From assembly GCF_016862795.1 (NCBI RefSeq), contig NZ_BONQ01000084.1, positions 49,936-113,935 on the forward strand: 64,000 nt of DNA, given 5' to 3'. Made by a program: the position numbers and the translations under genes. The notes beneath the pieces were generated by a model that saw nothing but the letters and a program-made list of their open reading frames with translations, was not told the origin of the DNA and did no database searches. Source of the DNA: Dactylosporangium siamense. Its GTDB lineage: Bacteria > Actinomycetota > Actinomycetes > Mycobacteriales > Micromonosporaceae. Of the stretch, positions 1 through 8,428 are shown one piece after another; within the stretch, counting starts at the first letter, position 1, and every line of letters starts with the position of its first letter.

Positions 1-1
1 C

Positions 2-340
2 CTGGGCCAGGCACTCGCCGAGTCGGGCCGGCTCCCGGAGGCGGCCGACGTCCTGGTCGAGCTGGCGGAGCTGCCCGGCAGCGCCGGCATGTCGGCGATG
101 ATCGGCGGCTACCTCGCGCTCGCCCGCGACGACCGTCCGGCGGCGGCGACCGCGTTCGAGGCGGCGGCCAACCTGCTCGCCGGTCGCGATGACATCCGGG
201 ACGTCCTGGAGGCGCTCACCGGGCTGGCCGCCAGTGCCGAGCCGGCCGATCGCGAGCGGGTGCTGGGCGAGCTGGACGGCATCTGTGCCCGGGGTGGGCT
301 GGCGCTCCTACCGCGCGAGCGCGACCTGCTCGGGATTTAG
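2..340 (+). CDS. C-terminal end of a TPR-like helical-repeat protein (5' partial)
   Basis: The reading frame is open from the left edge to a TAG at 340 and translates to about 112 residues of Ala/Leu-rich amphipathic helices, e.g. ALAESGRLPEAADVL and GYLALARDDRPAAATAFEAA. This is the spacing of tetratricopeptide repeats. The N-terminal part lies outside the window, so the full domain makeup, and whether it is a regulator or a scaffold, cannot be seen. The gene ends just before a strong hairpin. Confidence is good that it is coding and low for any function beyond helical repeat. Confidence 0.6.
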   Translation: MGQALAESGRLPEAADVLVELAELPGSAGMSAMIGGYLALARDDRPAAATAFEAAANLLAGRDDIRDVLEALTGLAASAEPADRERVLGELDGICARGGLALLPRERDLLGI

Positions 341-397
341 GGCACGGACGAAGACCCCCCGGGCGCGTGTTGCCTTCCCACCTGCTTCGTCCGTGCC
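341..397 (+). terminator. Hairpin after the TPR-like gene
   Basis: GGCACGGACGAAG at 341-353 is a perfect 13-bp inverted repeat of CTTCGTCCGTGCC at 385-397, starting directly after the stop codon. There is no clear T-tract, as is common for actinobacterial terminators. Confidence 0.55.
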
Positions 398-483
398 GGT
401 CCCCGTAGTGGTGCCTCCCCGGGGCGGACAGTAACGAAGCCGTTCGTCCGGAATGCGGCTTTACCAGCTATTCACCGTGAAGA

Positions 484-514
484 ACCGGCAGAAGCTGCCG
501 GTGATTCTGCCGGT
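484..514. terminator. Hairpin in the convergent gap before the MarR gene end
   Basis: ACCGGCAGAA (484-493) and TTCTGCCGGT (505-514) form a perfect 10-bp stem with an 11-base loop. It lies downstream of the MarR gene, which reads leftward and ends at 542, so it is probably that gene's terminator. Confidence 0.4.
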
Positions 515-541
515 CGCGTTCCAGGATTTTCATGGTTCGCG

Positions 542-1030
542 TCAGGCGGCCGCGGCGGTCGTCGCGGCGCCGGAGGTCGCGCCGGGGCGCACCGCGTCGC
601 GGACCGTGCGGAGGCTGCACAGCAGGGCCTCGAGGGCCTCGGGAGACAACCGGCCGGTGAACCACTCCTCGATGAGGGCGAGGTGATCCGGAAGGACCTC
701 ATGCATCTTGGCCACGCCGGCGGCCGTCACCACGGTGAACGAACCGCGCCGGTCCGTCGGGCAGGCCCGGCGGGTCGCCAGGCCGTCGCGCTCGAGGCGG
801 TCCACGACCCGGGTCACGCCGCTGGTCGACAGCCCGGTCTGTGCGGCGAGGTCGGTCATCCGCAGCTCGCCGCCGGGCGAGCGGGACAGCCTGACCAGCA
901 CCTCGAAGTCGACGTTGCCGAGGCCGTGCTCGGCCAACTGGACGTTGAGACGCGCGGTCACACCGGTGAAGGCCTCGACGAACAGGCCCATGGCGGTGAT
1001 TCGCGGATCTTCCAGCATCTCGTCGGTCAC
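542..1030 (-). CDS. MarR family transcriptional regulator
   Basis: The 162-residue protein has the winged-helix MarR layout. The recognition region reads LRMTDLAAQTGLSTSGVTRVVDRL (about residues 56-79) and is followed by the wing containing the typical D-R-R-G-S-F segment (CPTDRRGSFTVV). N- and C-terminal helices would form the dimer interface. The GTG start at 1030 is the only good one before the divergent promoter. The gene is divergent from a YceI-family gene, and a palindrome in the shared region (1082-1095) is a likely operator. It probably represses itself and yceI in response to a small ligand, which is inferred from the arrangement. The ligand is unknown. The C-terminal tail is Ala/Thr rich and poorly conserved in character. 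Confidence 0.88.
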   Translation of the reverse strand: MTDEMLEDPRITAMGLFVEAFTGVTARLNVQLAEHGLGNVDFEVLVRLSRSPGGELRMTDLAAQTGLSTSGVTRVVDRLERDGLATRRACPTDRRGSFTVVTAAGVAKMHEVLPDHLALIEEWFTGRLSPEALEALLCSLRTVRDAVRPGATSGAATTAAAA

Positions 1031-1052
1031 AGTGGCAGTCTAACAGAAGAGC

Positions 1053-1095
1053 TTGACAAACGAGAGTCTGCTGAGCGTATATTTGCTCCAGCAAA
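1053..1095 (+). promoter_or_regulatory. Promoter with MarR-type operator upstream of yceI
   Basis: TTGACA (1053-1058) and TATATT (1078-1083) make a -35/-10 pair with a 19-bp spacer on the + strand. The -10 end overlaps TTTGCT-CC-AGCAAA (1082-1095), a perfect 6-bp inverted repeat. A repressor bound there would block initiation. The MarR protein encoded divergently is the obvious candidate. Confidence 0.5.
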
Positions 1096-1126
1096 CATCT
1101 TCAACACCGCTCATCTGGAGGGCATC

Positions 1127-1702
1127 ATGACCGCAGCGGTCAACACCCGCGAGTTCAACGGCGTCACCATCCCCACGCCGGGCAAGTTTGACCTCGACCC
1201 GGCCCACACGCGCGTCAGCTTCGTGGCCAAGCACCTCATGGTGAGCAAGGTGCGCGGGGGCTTCACCAAGGCCAGCGGCAACATCGTCATCGCCGAGGAC
1301 CCGCTGCAGTCGCACGTCGAGGTCGACATCGACGCCGCCAGCATCGACACCGGCGTGGTCGACCGTGACGGTCACCTGAAGAGCCCCGACTTCCTGCACG
1401 TGGAGCAGTGGCCGTCGCTGACCTTCAAGAGCACCCGCGTGGTCGGCTTCTCCGGTGGCGAGTTCAAGCTCGTCGGCGACCTGACGATCCGCGACGTCAC
1501 CCGCGAGGTCGAGCTCGATGTCGAGTTCGAGGGTCACGCGAAGAGCCCGTGGGGCCAGGAGGTCATCGGGTTCAGCGCGACCACCGAGATCGACCGCGAG
1601 GAATTCGGCATCACCTGGAACCAGGCGCTCGAGACCGGCGGCGTCCTGGTCGGCAAGAAGATCAAGATTGAGATCGGTGCCGAGGGTGTGCGCCAGGGCT
1701 GA
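1127..1702 (+). CDS. YceI-family lipid-binding-like protein
   Basis: The 191-residue protein matches the YceI lipocalin-like fold: FDLDPAHTRVSFVAKHLMVSKVRGGF, then NIVIAEDP..SHVEVDIDAASIDTG, DGHLKSPDFLHVEQWP, and a C-terminal IGFSATTEIDREEFG. Members bind polyisoprenoid or fatty-amide ligands and are often stress- or MarR-controlled. No signal peptide is visible, so this copy is cytoplasmic. I chose ATG 1127 because it follows CTGGAGG and because upstream in-frame sequence overlaps the promoter and operator. The gene is divergent from a MarR regulator. Confidence 0.88.
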   Translation: MTAAVNTREFNGVTIPTPGKFDLDPAHTRVSFVAKHLMVSKVRGGFTKASGNIVIAEDPLQSHVEVDIDAASIDTGVVDRDGHLKSPDFLHVEQWPSLTFKSTRVVGFSGGEFKLVGDLTIRDVTREVELDVEFEGHAKSPWGQEVIGFSATTEIDREEFGITWNQALETGGVLVGKKIKIEIGAEGVRQG

Positions 1703-1924
1703 GTCGGCCCAGGCCGGCGGCGCCAACTGTAAGACCTGCGGTGGGGCCGATTATGGCTTATGCCGGAGTTTGACCATCGTGCAGAGGGTGGGCGAAATCT
1801 CCCACCCTCCGCAAGGTTTCGATCACCCTAGGCTGAGGTTGCGCCCGTTTTGTCCCTAGCGGTACACCCCGCCCACTCTTAACGTGGAGGGTCCACGGGG
1901 TCGGCCGGGGATTTGGGGAACGCA

Positions 1925-3400
1925 ATGGGGCAAGACGTCATTCGGGGGGCATTCTCGCGTGAGGACCGTGCCCGATATCGGTATAAAGTCCGCCGATGTC
2001 TTGATGTCTTCGCGCTGATGCTCAACGACTTCCGGTTCGATTCGGACCGGCCGATGACGGGGCTCGAGATCGAGCTCAACCTCATCGATCCCGACGCCCA
2101 GCCGGCCATGCGCAACGCCGAGGTGCTCGCCGACCTGGCGGACCCGTCGTTCCAGACCGAGCTCGGCCAGTTCAACCTCGAGATCAACGTCGCGCCGCGG
2201 GTCATCGAGGGCGACGGCCTCGACGTCTACGAGCGGGAGGTCCTCGCCAGCCTCGTCCACGCCGACGAGCGCGCCCGCAAGTCCGACGCCCAGCTGGTGC
2301 TCATCGGGATACTGCCCACGCTGCGCCAGGAGCACACGGTGCTGGCGAACCTGTCCAACAACCCGCGCTACCAGTTGCTCAACGAGCAGATCATCAACGC
2401 GCGGGGTGAGGACATCGCCCTGGACATCCGCGGCCAGGAGCGGCTGGAGGCGGAGTCCGACTCGATCGCCGCCGAGTCCGCGTGCACCAGCGTCCAGTTC
2501 CACCTGCAGGTCGCGCCCGAAGACTTCGCGATGCACTGGAACGCGTCCCAGGCGATCGCCGGCGTCCAGGTCGCGGTCGGTGCGAACTCGCCGTACCTGT
2601 TCGGCAAGCGGCTCTGGGCGGAGACCCGCATCGCCCTGTTCGAGCAGGCCACCGACACCCGGCCGGAGGAGCTCAAGGCGCAGGGCGTCCGGCCGCGGGT
2701 GTGGTTCGGCGAGCGCTGGATCACCTCGATCTTCGACCTGTTCGAGGAGAACGTCCGCTACTTCCCGCCGTTGCTGCCCATCACCGACGACGAGGATCCC
2801 GTCGCGGTCCTGGAGGCCGGCGGCGTTCCGCACCTCGGCGAGCTGCGGCTGCACAACGGCACGATCTACCGGTGGAACCGCCCGGTCTACGACATCATGA
2901 ACGGCCGGCCGCACCTGCGCGTCGAGAACCGGGTCCTGCCCGCCGGCCCGACCGTCGTCGACCAGGTCGCCAACGCCGCGTTCTACTTCGGCCTGGTCGG
3001 CGAGCTGGTGCAGCAGGATCGCCCGATCTGGACCCAGATGACCTTCTCCGCGGCGGAGGAGAACTTCCACACCGCCGCCCGCGAGGGACTCGACGCGCAA
3101 CTGTGGTGGCCCGACCGCGGCGAGGTGCAAGTTGCAGATCTGGTGCTGGACGAGCTGCTGCCGCTGGCATCCGCCGGCCTGGACCGCTTCGGTGTGCACC
3201 CCGGCACCCGCGACCGGCTGTTAGGCGTGATCGAGGGACGCTGCCGGACCGGCCGCAACGGGGCGGCCTGGCAGACCGAGACGGTCAACGACCTGCAGTC
3301 CAGGCATCACCTCGACCGTCGCTCGGCGCTGCGGGAGATGCTGCAGCGCTACAGCGTCGGGCTGCACGCCAACGAACCCGTCCATACCTGGCCGATCTAG
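1925..3400 (+). CDS. Glutamate-cysteine ligase (GCS2) family protein
   Basis: The 491-residue protein has the carboxylate-amine ligase (GCS2) signature: GLEIELNLID near residue 45, then QTELGQFNLEINVAPR, and later FHLQV, NRPVYD and RVENRVLPAGPTVVD. GCS2 enzymes join glutamate through its gamma-carboxyl to an amine, classically cysteine, using ATP. In actinomycetes with mycothiol instead of glutathione, many such paralogues have unknown substrates, so I do not claim glutathione synthesis. ATG 1925 is preferred over the upstream TTG (1913) because TTGGGGAACGCA provides a plausible ribosome site. It is monocistronic, with the next gene converging. Confidence 0.8.
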   Translation: MGQDVIRGAFSREDRARYRYKVRRCLDVFALMLNDFRFDSDRPMTGLEIELNLIDPDAQPAMRNAEVLADLADPSFQTELGQFNLEINVAPRVIEGDGLDVYEREVLASLVHADERARKSDAQLVLIGILPTLRQEHTVLANLSNNPRYQLLNEQIINARGEDIALDIRGQERLEAESDSIAAESACTSVQFHLQVAPEDFAMHWNASQAIAGVQVAVGANSPYLFGKRLWAETRIALFEQATDTRPEELKAQGVRPRVWFGERWITSIFDLFEENVRYFPPLLPITDDEDPVAVLEAGGVPHLGELRLHNGTIYRWNRPVYDIMNGRPHLRVENRVLPAGPTVVDQVANAAFYFGLVGELVQQDRPIWTQMTFSAAEENFHTAAREGLDAQLWWPDRGEVQVADLVLDELLPLASAGLDRFGVHPGTRDRLLGVIEGRCRTGRNGAAWQTETVNDLQSRHHLDRRSALREMLQRYSVGLHANEPVHTWPI

Positions 3401-3484
3401 CGCCGATCTGGGCGCCGAATCGGTTCAGCACTTCCCGGCGGCCGTCTTCCGCGGCAGCGGGCAGTACCGGGTGGGGCCGGGTGG

Positions 3485-4987
3485 CTACTCGCCGGACCGA
3501 CCGCGACCGCGACCACGGCCGCGGCCCGGAGCGGGCTTGGGCTCGGTCGGGGCGCCCGTCCCGGTGTCCGACGGCCAGAGCGGCTCGACCGAGCCACGCG
3601 CCGCGGCCGGCTTCGCGGGCTCGGGGTCGTCGTCGGTCACGGTGTCCTCGGCGTACGCCCGGTTCGCGGACTCCGACGTGTACGTGCGGCCGGACGACTC
3701 GGTGCCGCCATAGGCGCGGGCCGGTGCGTACGCGTCGGATTCCAGGTCCTTGGCCGAGTCCAGGTCGGCGCTCTTCGTGCTGACGTTCGCCTTCGCGGCG
3801 GTGACGCTTGCCTTGCCGGCCGGCGCCGCGGTCTTGCTCGTGCTCTTGCTCGTGGTCGCGGCCTTGTTGCCGGTGGCGGCCGGGGACTTGCTGCCCGCGC
3901 CGATCGTGACCGGCTCGGCGGAGCGGTCCGGTGCGGCGGCCCACGGGTCGTCGCCGTCCGGCTGCTCGCCCGTCTCGGTGCGGCGGCGGGCCTCGGCGGC
4001 GTCCGCGTCGGCGAGCGCCTGGGTCCAGTCGGCGATGTCGGAGGCGGCCCGCGCATCCCGGTCCGCGGCGGCGGCCTTGCGGTCCGCCCGGGCCTGCGCG
4101 CGGGAGCCGCGCGGGCCGATCGCCGACACGATGACCGAGCCGGCCAGGCCGGCGAGCACCGCATACGGGGCGATGACGAACGCGGACAGCTGCTGGTTCT
4201 GCTCGCCGACGGCGGGCGCGGCGAGGAAGTAGGCGAGGGCGACGAGCAGCGGGCCGGCCGCGCCGGAGACCGCCACGCCGACCCGGTTGTCGCCGCGCCG
4301 GCTGGCGGGCCAGGCCGCGAGCGCGCCGATGACCAGTGCGATGGCGAGCATGAGCAGCGCCCCGGGCAGGTTGACCATGCCCCGGATCCAGGTCGCGTCG
4401 GTGAACTGCCAGGTGCCGAGCTGGGCGGCGGTGGCGAGGTTGCCGTCGGCGCGGACCACGTCGATGACCGCGACGACGGCGAGGATCCACAGCCACGCGG
4501 AGGAGGCGATGACGTTGGCGGCGATCGCCCGGGCCGCGAGGGCACCGACCGCGATCAGCAGCCCGACGATGATGCCGGCGATGGCATAGCCGCCGGCGGT
4601 GAAGTAGGGCGCGACGTTGTCGGGCCGGGGCGTGCGGGACGGCACGGCGACCAGCGGCACGATGATCAGGGCGCCGACCGCGGCGGACAACGCGATCACG
4701 ATCCGCCAGGCGGCGGTCAGGGCGTGCTCCGCCGGGGTCGAGGCATCACCCAGGACCGGGGTGTCGGCCGGGCTGAGCCGGTCGGCGCACAGTGCGCCGA
4801 TGACCGTCGAGGACGCCGCGAGCCACGCCACCCAGGCGAGGCTGCTGACCCAGACGGTCGCGCTGTTACCGGTCGGCTGCCAGGAGATGATCCCCAGGCC
4901 GTAGCCGAGACCGAGCTGCGCGGCACCCGCGCCCGCCGCGACACCGATCGCGGTGAATATTGAGGTTGCCCAGCTTCTTGCGGCCAT
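3485..4987 (-). CDS. Polytopic membrane protein with long disordered C-terminal tail
   Basis: The 500-residue product has about seven or eight hydrophobic segments in the first 290 residues, for example WATSIFTAIGVAAGAGAAQL, IVIALSAAVGALIIVPLVAV and YAIAGIIVGLLIAVGALAA. A charged region with a short Ala/Arg-rich coiled-coil-like stretch (QARADRKAAAADRDARAA) follows, then a roughly 180-residue Ser/Thr/Lys/Pro tail ending in repeated Gly-Arg dipeptides. I recognise no catalytic family. It is divergent from the PASTA protein gene at 5139. The tail resembles targets of Ser/Thr kinases (speculative). Confidence 0.7.
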   Translation of the reverse strand: MAARSWATSIFTAIGVAAGAGAAQLGLGYGLGIISWQPTGNSATVWVSSLAWVAWLAASSTVIGALCADRLSPADTPVLGDASTPAEHALTAAWRIVIALSAAVGALIIVPLVAVPSRTPRPDNVAPYFTAGGYAIAGIIVGLLIAVGALAARAIAANVIASSAWLWILAVVAVIDVVRADGNLATAAQLGTWQFTDATWIRGMVNLPGALLMLAIALVIGALAAWPASRRGDNRVGVAVSGAAGPLLVALAYFLAAPAVGEQNQQLSAFVIAPYAVLAGLAGSVIVSAIGPRGSRAQARADRKAAAADRDARAASDIADWTQALADADAAEARRRTETGEQPDGDDPWAAAPDRSAEPVTIGAGSKSPAATGNKAATTSKSTSKTAAPAGKASVTAAKANVSTKSADLDSAKDLESDAYAPARAYGGTESSGRTYTSESANRAYAEDTVTDDDPEPAKPAAARGSVEPLWPSDTGTGAPTEPKPAPGRGRGRGRGRSGE

Positions 4988-5138
4988 GCCGCGCAGCGTA
5001 CGCCCAGCAGTCCAGCCGGGCGAGTCGATGTCAGAGGAACGTCAGGCGGTGCCGCCGGCGGTCGCGGAGGGTGGACCTGAGGTGGGCAACCTGTGCACAA
5101 GCACGCGACATGTCGGACAAGGTGGTGAACTGGGAACC

Positions 5139-5975
5139 ATGCCTGACGAGCCGGACGCCACCGCCCCGTTCGATCGACCGGGGCCCTCGGGAGAAGACCC
5201 GGACGCGACCAGGATCGGCCCGTCGGAGCCGGTCGACCCCTGGGCGAAGGACCCGGACGCGACCGGGACCGGGCCGTCGAACGCCGACCCGGACGCGACC
5301 AGGATCGGCGGCGGCACCTCGCCGCTTCGCCCGGACGACAGCGGTGCGACCAGGATCGGCGGCCCTCTCGGCCACGACGAGCCGCCCCGGTGGACGGCGC
5401 GCGCCAATGTCCCCCAACCGGGTGACCCTTCGCTGCGCCAGCCGACCCCGGAGGAATGGGTCGAGGAGGACCCGTATCAGGGCCGGTCCTGGTTCACCCC
5501 GGTGATCGTCGGCGTCGTCGCACTGGTTCTGGTCGGCGCGTTGAGCGTCGGGCTGTACCTCATCTATCAGGCGACCGCAGACGGCGACAACGCGCCGCCG
5601 AACCAGCTGCCGACCGCGGGCGGCAACACCAGCGCCGTCGTGCCGTCGCCGACGCCTACCCCGCCGCCGACGAGCGCGGCACCCTCGTCGGCGGCCCCGT
5701 CCGAGACGACGGCCGCACCGCCGACCGCCGTGGCGATCCCGCCGCTGCGTGGCAACACCCTCGCCCAGGCGACGGTCAAGCTGCAGCAGCTGGGCCTCGA
5801 GGTGAAGGTCGTCCGCCGGGCCGACGGCTCCGTGGAGCCCGGCGAGGTCCTGGAGTCGGACCCGGGCCCGGGTGAGATGGTCGCGACCGGCGAGACCGTC
5901 ACGCTCTACGTGGCGACCGCCCCGACAGCCGCGCCGTCCAAGAGTTCGGTGTCCCCCTCCGCGAAGTCGACCTAG
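5139..5975 (+). CDS. Single-pass membrane protein with C-terminal PASTA domain
   Basis: The 278-residue protein starts with about 115 cytoplasmic residues carrying a repeated DPDATRIG-like motif (PDATRIG, DPDATGTG, DPDATRIG, SGATRIG). A transmembrane helix follows (FTPVIVGVVALVLVGALSVG), then a Pro/Thr/Ser linker and one PASTA domain (IPPLRGNTLAQATVKLQQLG to GETVTLYVA). PASTA domains bind peptidoglycan fragments or beta-lactams and usually sit on PknB-type kinases; here there is no kinase domain. The cytoplasmic Thr repeats could be phosphorylation sites recognised by FHA proteins. ATG 5139 is chosen because upstream in-frame sequence lacks protein character. It converges with the small gene at 5972, overlapping by 4 bases. 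Confidence 0.72.
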   Translation: MPDEPDATAPFDRPGPSGEDPDATRIGPSEPVDPWAKDPDATGTGPSNADPDATRIGGGTSPLRPDDSGATRIGGPLGHDEPPRWTARANVPQPGDPSLRQPTPEEWVEEDPYQGRSWFTPVIVGVVALVLVGALSVGLYLIYQATADGDNAPPNQLPTAGGNTSAVVPSPTPTPPPTSAAPSSAAPSETTAAPPTAVAIPPLRGNTLAQATVKLQQLGLEVKVVRRADGSVEPGEVLESDPGPGEMVATGETVTLYVATAPTAAPSKSSVSPSAKST

Positions 5976-6247
5976 GCGGAGACCGGCACGCGGCTGGCCA
6001 CCCGTTGCACGGCCTTGACGAATCCGGGCTGCAATCCCTGGAGCTGGACGAAGATCGACCGGCGCTCGATCGCATCGCCCGCGGCGTTGAGCTGGTATCC
6101 GTCCAGCCACGCCCATCCGTCATAGGTCTGCCAGTCGTGCACCCGGATCACCCGGAACAGCATCGGCTGCACGAACTGCACGCTAGCGGCCTTGGTCACG
6201 CGCAGCACGTCACCGGTCTTCGGTAACACAGTTGGGACTCCCGTCAT
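5972..6247 (-). CDS. Small conserved-looking protein, function unknown
   Basis: The 91-residue protein reads MTGVPTVLPKTGDVLRVTKA and then a region rich in aromatic and valine residues (LFRVIRVHDWQTYDGWAWLDGY). It ends at a TAG overlapping the stop of the PASTA gene. The compact beta-rich composition with several Trp residues suggests a small globular barrel. I do not recognise the family. The ATG at 6247 is chosen because the frame upstream becomes Arg/Ser-rich non-protein-like sequence. No clear Shine-Dalgarno is visible, so leaderless translation is possible. Confidence 0.55.
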   Translation of the reverse strand: MTGVPTVLPKTGDVLRVTKAASVQFVQPMLFRVIRVHDWQTYDGWAWLDGYQLNAAGDAIERRSIFVQLQGLQPGFVKAVQRVASRVPVSA

Positions 6248-6578
6248 CCGTCGGCATGGAGAAGGCCGGTTACGAGCTTGCCGTAACCGCCGATCGGCTC
6301 GATCGTTTGTCGCTGCGTCCGCGGTGGTGACCAGGTCGTCTCGATGGCTCGAAGATGAACGGACCGTGACCGCCGCCACACCCACAGATTGCCCGAGGAC
6401 AGTGATCAATGCAACTTGCAGGGCGAAAATTCCATCCCACGCATGAGTGAACCGCTCCCAGGTGGCGGAGACTCCAGACGATGGCGAAAATGTCGTGCCG
6501 GAGCCGGGTTGCGCAGCTTCATGAGGTTGCGCTGATCTATACGTATCCGATTTACGTGGCTCGGCGGAGGTGCGACGC
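6248..6578. other. Intergenic stretch without a recognisable gene
   Basis: About 330 bases between the small gene (-) and the XRE regulator (+). I see no convincing coding frame, RNA or repeat. The only clear element is GGAGG at 6566-6570, the ribosome site of the next gene. It presumably carries the two divergent promoters. Confidence 0.4.
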
Positions 6579-7427
6579 GTGGCAAGTCGACGAGGCAGCC
6601 CGACGCTTCGACGGAGACAGCTCGGTATGGAATTGCGACGCCTCCGCGAGGCGGCGCACGTCACCATTGATCATGTCGCCGAGCGGTTGGAGTGCTCCGG
6701 ATCCAAGATCTCGCGGATCGAAACGGGACAGACCGGCGTCACTCCGCGGGACGTCCGGGACATGCTGGACATCTACAGCGTCGAGCCGGAATACGCCGAC
6801 CAGCTGTTGAAGATCGCCAGGGAGGCGCGCCAGAAGGGTTGGTGGCAGCTCTACGGTGACGTGCTCACCGGCGCCTACGTCGGCCTCGAAGCGGCCGCTG
6901 ATCACATCCGCTCCTATGAGGCACTCGTCGTGCCGGGTCTGCTCCAGACCGAGGAGTACGCACAGGCCATGATCCATGCGGCCCGCCCGGACATCAGCGT
7001 CACCGAGGTGGAGAAACGCGTGCGTGTCCGTATAGGCCGCCAGTCGTTGGTCACTCAGGATGACCCGATTGATCTCTGGGTGGTGCTGGACGAGGCTGTG
7101 CTGCGCCGCCCGGTCGGTGGAAGAGCGGTCATGCGCCGCCAGCTCGAGCATCTGAGCCTGGCGGCCGGGTGGCCGAATGTGACCCTTCAGGTCCTGCCCT
7201 TCTCCGCCGGTGCGCATGCCGGGATGGACGGGACATTCACGATGTTGCTGTACGACGAGTCCGCCGGGCAAAACTTCGTGTTCGCCTCGAACGCGGCTGG
7301 CGGTCTCTTTCTCGAGAAGGACGACGAGCTTCAGCGCTACGGATTCATCTTTGACTACTTGCGCGCCAACGCACTCCGTCCGGACGAGTCAGTGTCAATG
7401 ATCGTGAAGCTGACAAAGGAGCTGTAG
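6579..7427 (+). CDS. XRE-family regulator with DUF5753 domain
   Basis: The 282-residue protein has an N-terminal helix-turn-helix (LGMELRRLREAAHVTIDHVAERL...SGSKISRIETG, about residues 14-50) followed by the DUF5753 (Scr1-type) domain, recognisable by IRSYEALVVPGLLQTEEYA, LDEAVLRRPVGG and a late LPFSAGAHAGMDGTF. Such genes are abundant in Streptomyces and Micromonosporaceae, nearly always with a DUF397 partner as here, and act in developmental or antibiotic regulation or as antitoxin-like units. GTG 6579 is preferred over GTG 6570 because GGAGG ends 8 bases before it. The stop overlaps the start of the DUF397 gene by one base, so translation is coupled. Confidence 0.9.
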   Translation: MASRRGSPTLRRRQLGMELRRLREAAHVTIDHVAERLECSGSKISRIETGQTGVTPRDVRDMLDIYSVEPEYADQLLKIAREARQKGWWQLYGDVLTGAYVGLEAAADHIRSYEALVVPGLLQTEEYAQAMIHAARPDISVTEVEKRVRVRIGRQSLVTQDDPIDLWVVLDEAVLRRPVGGRAVMRRQLEHLSLAAGWPNVTLQVLPFSAGAHAGMDGTFTMLLYDESAGQNFVFASNAAGGLFLEKDDELQRYGFIFDYLRANALRPDESVSMIVKLTKEL

Positions 7428-7654
7428 TGGAAATCGAAGCCAAGGGCTTCAGCGTGAATCTCGAGGGTGCCGCTTGGCGCAAGAGCACCCGCAGCGGTCC
7501 GTACTCGGACAACTGCGTCGAGGTCGCGTTCGTCGGCGGGGCTGTGGCGCTCCGTGACTCGAAGGACAAGGCCGGGGCCGTTCTGCTGTTCACTCCGGAG
7601 GAGTGGCTGGCCTTCGTCGGTGGGACCAAGGACGGGGAATTCGATCTCGCGTAA
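7427..7654 (+). CDS. DUF397 domain protein
   Basis: The 75-residue protein carries the DUF397 signature WRKSTRSGPYSDNCVEVA, then VALRDSKDKAGAVLLFTPEEWLAFV. These small acidic partners of XRE-DUF5753 proteins bind their cognate regulator and relieve or modify DNA binding. The GTG start (7427) shares a base with the regulator's TAG and is preceded by AAAGGAG, so the two are one operon. Confidence 0.92.
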   Translation: MEIEAKGFSVNLEGAAWRKSTRSGPYSDNCVEVAFVGGAVALRDSKDKAGAVLLFTPEEWLAFVGGTKDGEFDLA

Positions 7655-7677
7655 GTGAAACGCCAGGTCTTGAAATC

Positions 7678-7727
7678 GACCGGCCCGGCCCGCGACGGTG
7701 GCACCGCCGTTGCGGACCGGGCCGGTC
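7678..7727 (+). terminator. Strong bipartite hairpin after DUF397
   Basis: GACCGGCCCGG (7678-7688) pairs perfectly with CCGGGCCGGTC (7717-7727). The loop holds a second stem, CGGT-GGC-ACCG. It lies 23 bases past the DUF397 stop and should end the XRE/DUF397 transcript. Confidence 0.75.
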
Positions 7728-7805
7728 ATCGTTGTATTCGATGAGCGCTCAGGCACTTTCCACTGGAGACCCGAACACACCCGAGTCAGATAAGGCTTGT
7801 ATCCG

Positions 7806-8273
7806 ATGAACAATGGCCCCGACAACTTCGGCAACGGATCGTCGAAGACCGACGACCGTTTCTCCGGGCAGCTCGGAAGCTACCGCCCGGGCGGGCGCCG
7901 GGACGTCATCGGCGACGGGCCGATCGACGACCTGTCGCCGCGCAACGGCTCGCCGCTGGACCGTGCGTCGCTGCCGCTGGACAACTCACCGATCGCCGCG
8001 TCGTTGACGCCGCCGAAGCTGCCCGAGTCCTCGCTGGTGGCGGACCTCGGCCCGCTGACCGAGCCGATGTTCGGCCGCACGGGCGTGCTGCAGGACTCCT
8101 GGCTGGACGGCCCCGCTGTCTCGATGGCCGACCATCCGCTGCTGCGGGGTCTGCTGCTGGAACTGCCGCCCAAGGGCACGATGCCGCAGCAGGAATGGCT
8201 GGACCGGTGGTTCGAGGCGGCCCGCTCGATCCTGGAGCTCATCTACTCCCAGGAGGCGCGTGGGCTGAAATAG
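7806..8273 (+). CDS. Hypothetical protein, partly disordered
   Basis: The 155-residue product has a low-complexity N-terminal half rich in Gly, Asp, Ser and Pro, followed by an ordered C-terminal part (MADHPLLRGLLLELPPKG, then PQQEWLDRWFEAARSILELIY) that looks like two amphipathic helices. No transmembrane segment or signal is visible. It precedes the deaminase gene in the same direction by 155 bases. I do not recognise the family. Codon use is typical of its neighbours. ATG 7806 is preferred to the upstream in-frame ATG at 7797. Confidence 0.6.
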   Translation: MNNGPDNFGNGSSKTDDRFSGQLGSYRPGGRRDVIGDGPIDDLSPRNGSPLDRASLPLDNSPIAASLTPPKLPESSLVADLGPLTEPMFGRTGVLQDSWLDGPAVSMADHPLLRGLLLELPPKGTMPQQEWLDRWFEAARSILELIYSQEARGLK

Positions 8274-8428
8274 CGCCCACCAGTGCATGCCGGCGCACAC
8301 CAGCGCACCAGCTCGCCTGTCGACAGGTCGAATCCCATGCCGTAGAAACGCAGGGAGACTCGACCTGGGGAGGTCGGATGGGCTCCGGTGCGCGCGTGCG
8401 TGCCGGGGCCCGTCGCTATTTTGAACGG

